Source of the DNA: JBEKYD01 sp049509915
Lineage (GTDB): Bacteria > Acidobacteriota > Terriglobia > Bryobacterales > Bryobacteraceae
Assembly: GCA_049509915.1 (NCBI GenBank)
Contig: JBEKZL010000385.1
Coordinates: 1 to 8,853, forward strand
Length of the DNA stretch: 8,853 nt
Direction of reading: 5' to 3'
In this document: positions 7,351 through 8,853 of the stretch, one piece after another
Numbering within the stretch: position 1 is the stretch's first letter
Layout of the letters: each line of letters opens with the position of its first letter
Notes under the pieces: generated by a model
Told to the model about the DNA's origin: nothing
The model's input: only the letters and a program-made list of their open reading frames with translations
The model's database searches: none
Program-made: the position numbers and the translations under genes

Positions 7351-8100
7351 ATGAGCAAGCTATCTCAGAATTCGGGGGTCCGGTTGGAGCCGATGCCCCG
7401 CACGACTCTGAGCGAGGCCTTGTTTGAAAAACTGGTCGGTCATGTCGTCAATGGCGACTGGAAAGAGGGAGATCGGATTCCCTCCGAACGTGAACTTTCC
7501 GAACAGTTAAATATCGGAAGAGCGTCGCTGCGGGAGGCGCTTAAGGCCCTCGAACTTCTTGGAATGGTGGAAAGCCGAGTCGGCGACGGCACCTTTGTCT
7601 GTCCCCGGTCCGATTTCCTTTCCCGCCCTCTGCTCTGGGCGATTACGGGCGCCGATCGCACCGAGTTGCGCAAGTTGATGGAAGCCCGGCTTGTGCTCGA
7701 AGAGAATATTGCGGCTTTTGCCGCCGAGCGGGCCACCCCCGAGGAAATGCAGAAAATCAAAGCGGCTATCGAGGATATGCGGGCTCACCTCGACGACCCG
7801 CCCGGATCTCTCGAAGCCGACATGCGTTTTCACGTCGCCATCGCGGAGGCGGCGCACAACCCGATCTTATGCAACGCCGACCAGTTGGTGCGTAATCTGG
7901 TAAAACAGTGGATTCTGATAAAGCATAAGGTTCCGGGTGCGGCGGCCAGATCGTTACGTCACCACGAGCGGATTTTCGATGCCATCCTCCACCGGGACCC
8001 GGCCGGCGCCCGCGAAGCCATGCGCAGCCACATCGCCACGGCGGGCCGCATCGTGATCGAACTTGTTGACCACTCCCTGTCTGCCACCAGCGATCGTTGA
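7351..8100 (+). CDS. FadR-subfamily GntR transcriptional regulator (LldR/PdhR-like)
   Basis: A 249-residue cytoplasmic DNA-binding protein of normal length for the FadR subfamily. Residues about 18-85 are a GntR winged helix-turn-helix: GDRIPSERELSEQLNIGRAS, REALKALELLGM and the wing GDGTFV. Residues about 100-240 are an FCD ligand domain. All four expected metal/ligand residues are visible: D157 and H161 (DMRFH), H205 (HERIFDAI) and H227 (MRSHI). By family knowledge such domains bind a metal ion and a small carboxylate such as lactate, pyruvate, glycolate or a sugar acid, which releases DNA. The next gene is an L-lactate permease and the divergent operon encodes a hydrolase and receptor, so the regulator probably controls one or both. 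Lactate is the best ligand guess by neighbourhood only. ATG 7351 is the natural start, although an internal ATG (codon 15) precedes the HTH and cannot be excluded. No lactate dehydrogenase gene is in view. Confidence 0.92.
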   Translation: MSKLSQNSGVRLEPMPRTTLSEALFEKLVGHVVNGDWKEGDRIPSERELSEQLNIGRASLREALKALELLGMVESRVGDGTFVCPRSDFLSRPLLWAITGADRTELRKLMEARLVLEENIAAFAAERATPEEMQKIKAAIEDMRAHLDDPPGSLEADMRFHVAIAEAAHNPILCNADQLVRNLVKQWILIKHKVPGAAARSLRHHERIFDAILHRDPAGAREAMRSHIATAGRIVIELVDHSLSATSDR

Positions 8101-8119
8101 CTTTAAGGGGCGGTTCGGA

Positions 8120-8148
8120 TTGACATGGTGGTCCACATGTCATACCAT
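8120..8148 (+). promoter_or_regulatory. Putative promoter of the lactate permease gene
   Basis: TTGACA (8120-8125), 17-nt spacer, TACCAT (8143-8148), identical in hexamers and spacing to the promoter proposed for the hydrolase operon. The start site would fall near 8155, only a few nt before ATG 8158, so the message would be almost leaderless. It lies just behind the regulator stop, so the permease could also be read from upstream. Confidence 0.5.
8121..8142. promoter_or_regulatory. Inverted repeat (candidate operator) inside the permease promoter
   Basis: TGACATG (8121-8127) and CATGTCA (8136-8142) form 7-bp inverted arms around 8 nt. Nested and shifted by half a base is GTGGTCCAC (8128-8136), a perfect 4+1+4 palindrome. 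Both lie between and over the -35 and -10 hexamers, a good position for a repressor such as the FadR-type regulator encoded just upstream. The link to that protein is inferred. Confidence 0.45.
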
Positions 8149-8157
8149 CCGCTTTCT

Positions 8158-8853
8158 ATGGTGCAGCAAGACTACATTCCAGTAGGCAACCTGGCTGTTT
8201 CGGTCGCGATCGCAGCCATCCCGATCATCGTTCTGCTCTATTTATTGGGAATCAGGCGAACTGCCGCGTGGGTAGCGGCTTTGTGCGGCCTCGGGGCCGC
8301 GCTGCTGGTCGCGCTGTTCGGCTATCACATGCCCCCCGCTATAGCCCTCAGTGCCGTGGGCTATGGCGCCGCTTTCGGCTTGTTTCCCATCTGCTGGATC
8401 ATCATCTGGGCCATCTTCCTCTATCGGATCATGGTGGAGACCGGCAAATTCAAGATCGTGAAGGACTCGATCGGCAATCTGACCACGGACCGGCGGCTGC
8501 AGGCGCTCCTGATCGCGTTCGCTTTTGGATCGTTCATCGAAGGCGCGGCCGGTTTCGGAACGCCGGTCGCGGTGGCGGCGGCCATGTTAACCGGCCTCGG
8601 CTTCTCGCCGTTCTACGCATCGGCCATCTGCCTCCTGGCCAATACGGCTCCGGTGGCTTTCGGTTCCGTCGGCGTCCCGATCGTTACCCTCGCGGGCATC
8701 ACCGGACTGCCCCTCAATCATCTTAGCGCCGGTGTCGGGCTGATTTGCGCTCCTGCCTCGTTGATCGTGCCGGCCTACGTCATTCTGGTGATGGGTGGGT
8801 GGAAGGCCCTCCGCGGCGTTTTACCTGCGGCGATCACCTGCGGCGTGGTATTT
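8158..8853 (+). CDS. lctP: L-lactate permease (LctP/LldP family), 3' truncated
   Basis: The first 232 residues of an inner-membrane carboxylate permease; the frame is open to the window end, and the family is usually about 500-600 residues. The N-terminus MVQQDYIPVGNLAVS corresponds well to the start of E. coli LldP as I recall it (QQNYDPAGN), which favours ATG 8158. In-frame ATGs at 8137 (GGTGG 5 nt upstream) and 8125 are alternatives, but they fall inside the proposed promoter. Hydrophobic segments are visible at about residues 11-31, 37-55, 66-91, 114-145, 150-180 and 188-215. The family signatures are clear: GSFIEGAAGFGTPVAVAAA (about 124-142) and ANTAPVAFGSVGVPI (about 161-175). By family knowledge it imports L-lactate, and often D-lactate or glycolate, with protons. 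It sits 57 nt behind the regulator gene, a classic lactate-utilisation pairing. No ribosome-binding site precedes 8158, consistent with a leaderless or very short-leader message. Confidence 0.93.
   Translation, partial: MVQQDYIPVGNLAVSVAIAAIPIIVLLYLLGIRRTAAWVAALCGLGAALLVALFGYHMPPAIALSAVGYGAAFGLFPICWIIIWAIFLYRIMVETGKFKIVKDSIGNLTTDRRLQALLIAFAFGSFIEGAAGFGTPVAVAAAMLTGLGFSPFYASAICLLANTAPVAFGSVGVPIVTLAGITGLPLNHLSAGVGLICAPASLIVPAYVILVMGGWKALRGVLPAAITCGVVF

Noticed and set aside
8268..8726. Plus-strand frame of 152 codons within the permease gene
   Set aside because: It is an Arg/Gly/His-rich shifted frame inside an unmistakable LctP coding sequence.

Overview
The window is GC-rich coding DNA, and its gene types point to an Acidobacteriota bacterium, probably of the Solibacter/Bryobacter kind. 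The strongest clue is a TonB-dependent receptor-like protein of about 1,120 residues with an N-terminal carboxypeptidase-regulatory-like domain, a family that is heavily expanded there. Taxonomy is inferred from gene families only; no rRNA or tRNA gene is present.

Layout. (1) 1-1731, plus strand: two-component signalling. The C-terminal end of a hybrid histidine kinase (ATPase end plus receiver) is followed, through an ATGA stop/start overlap, by a receiver-HisKA-HATPase kinase. An in-frame TAG at 1240-1242 splits that second kinase between its dimerisation/phosphoacceptor domain and its ATPase domain. The frame resumes directly after the stop and keeps every catalytic motif. (2) 7150-1761, minus strand: a probable two-gene operon. 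A secreted glycoside-hydrolase-like protein comes first, then 41 nt later the TonB-dependent receptor-like outer-membrane protein. This is a compact carbohydrate-scavenging pair. (3) 7351-8853, plus strand: a FadR-subfamily GntR regulator, divergent from the hydrolase operon, followed by an L-lactate permease that runs off the window end.

The most interesting signal is regulatory. The divergent hydrolase operon and the permease each have an apparent promoter with identical hexamers and spacing (TTGACA-N17-TACCAT), one on each side of the regulator gene. Both are overlaid with TGG/CCA-type inverted repeats of the sort bound by FadR-family proteins, and a near-copy of the hydrolase-side site lies in front of the regulator gene itself. 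This suggests that one regulator, sensing lactate or a related carboxylate or sugar acid, may control both the glycan-degrading operon and the organic-acid permease. That is a hypothesis from sequence pattern and gene order; the ligand, the operator and the glycan are not shown by the sequence.

No mobile element, CRISPR array, RNA gene, origin or attachment site was recognised.
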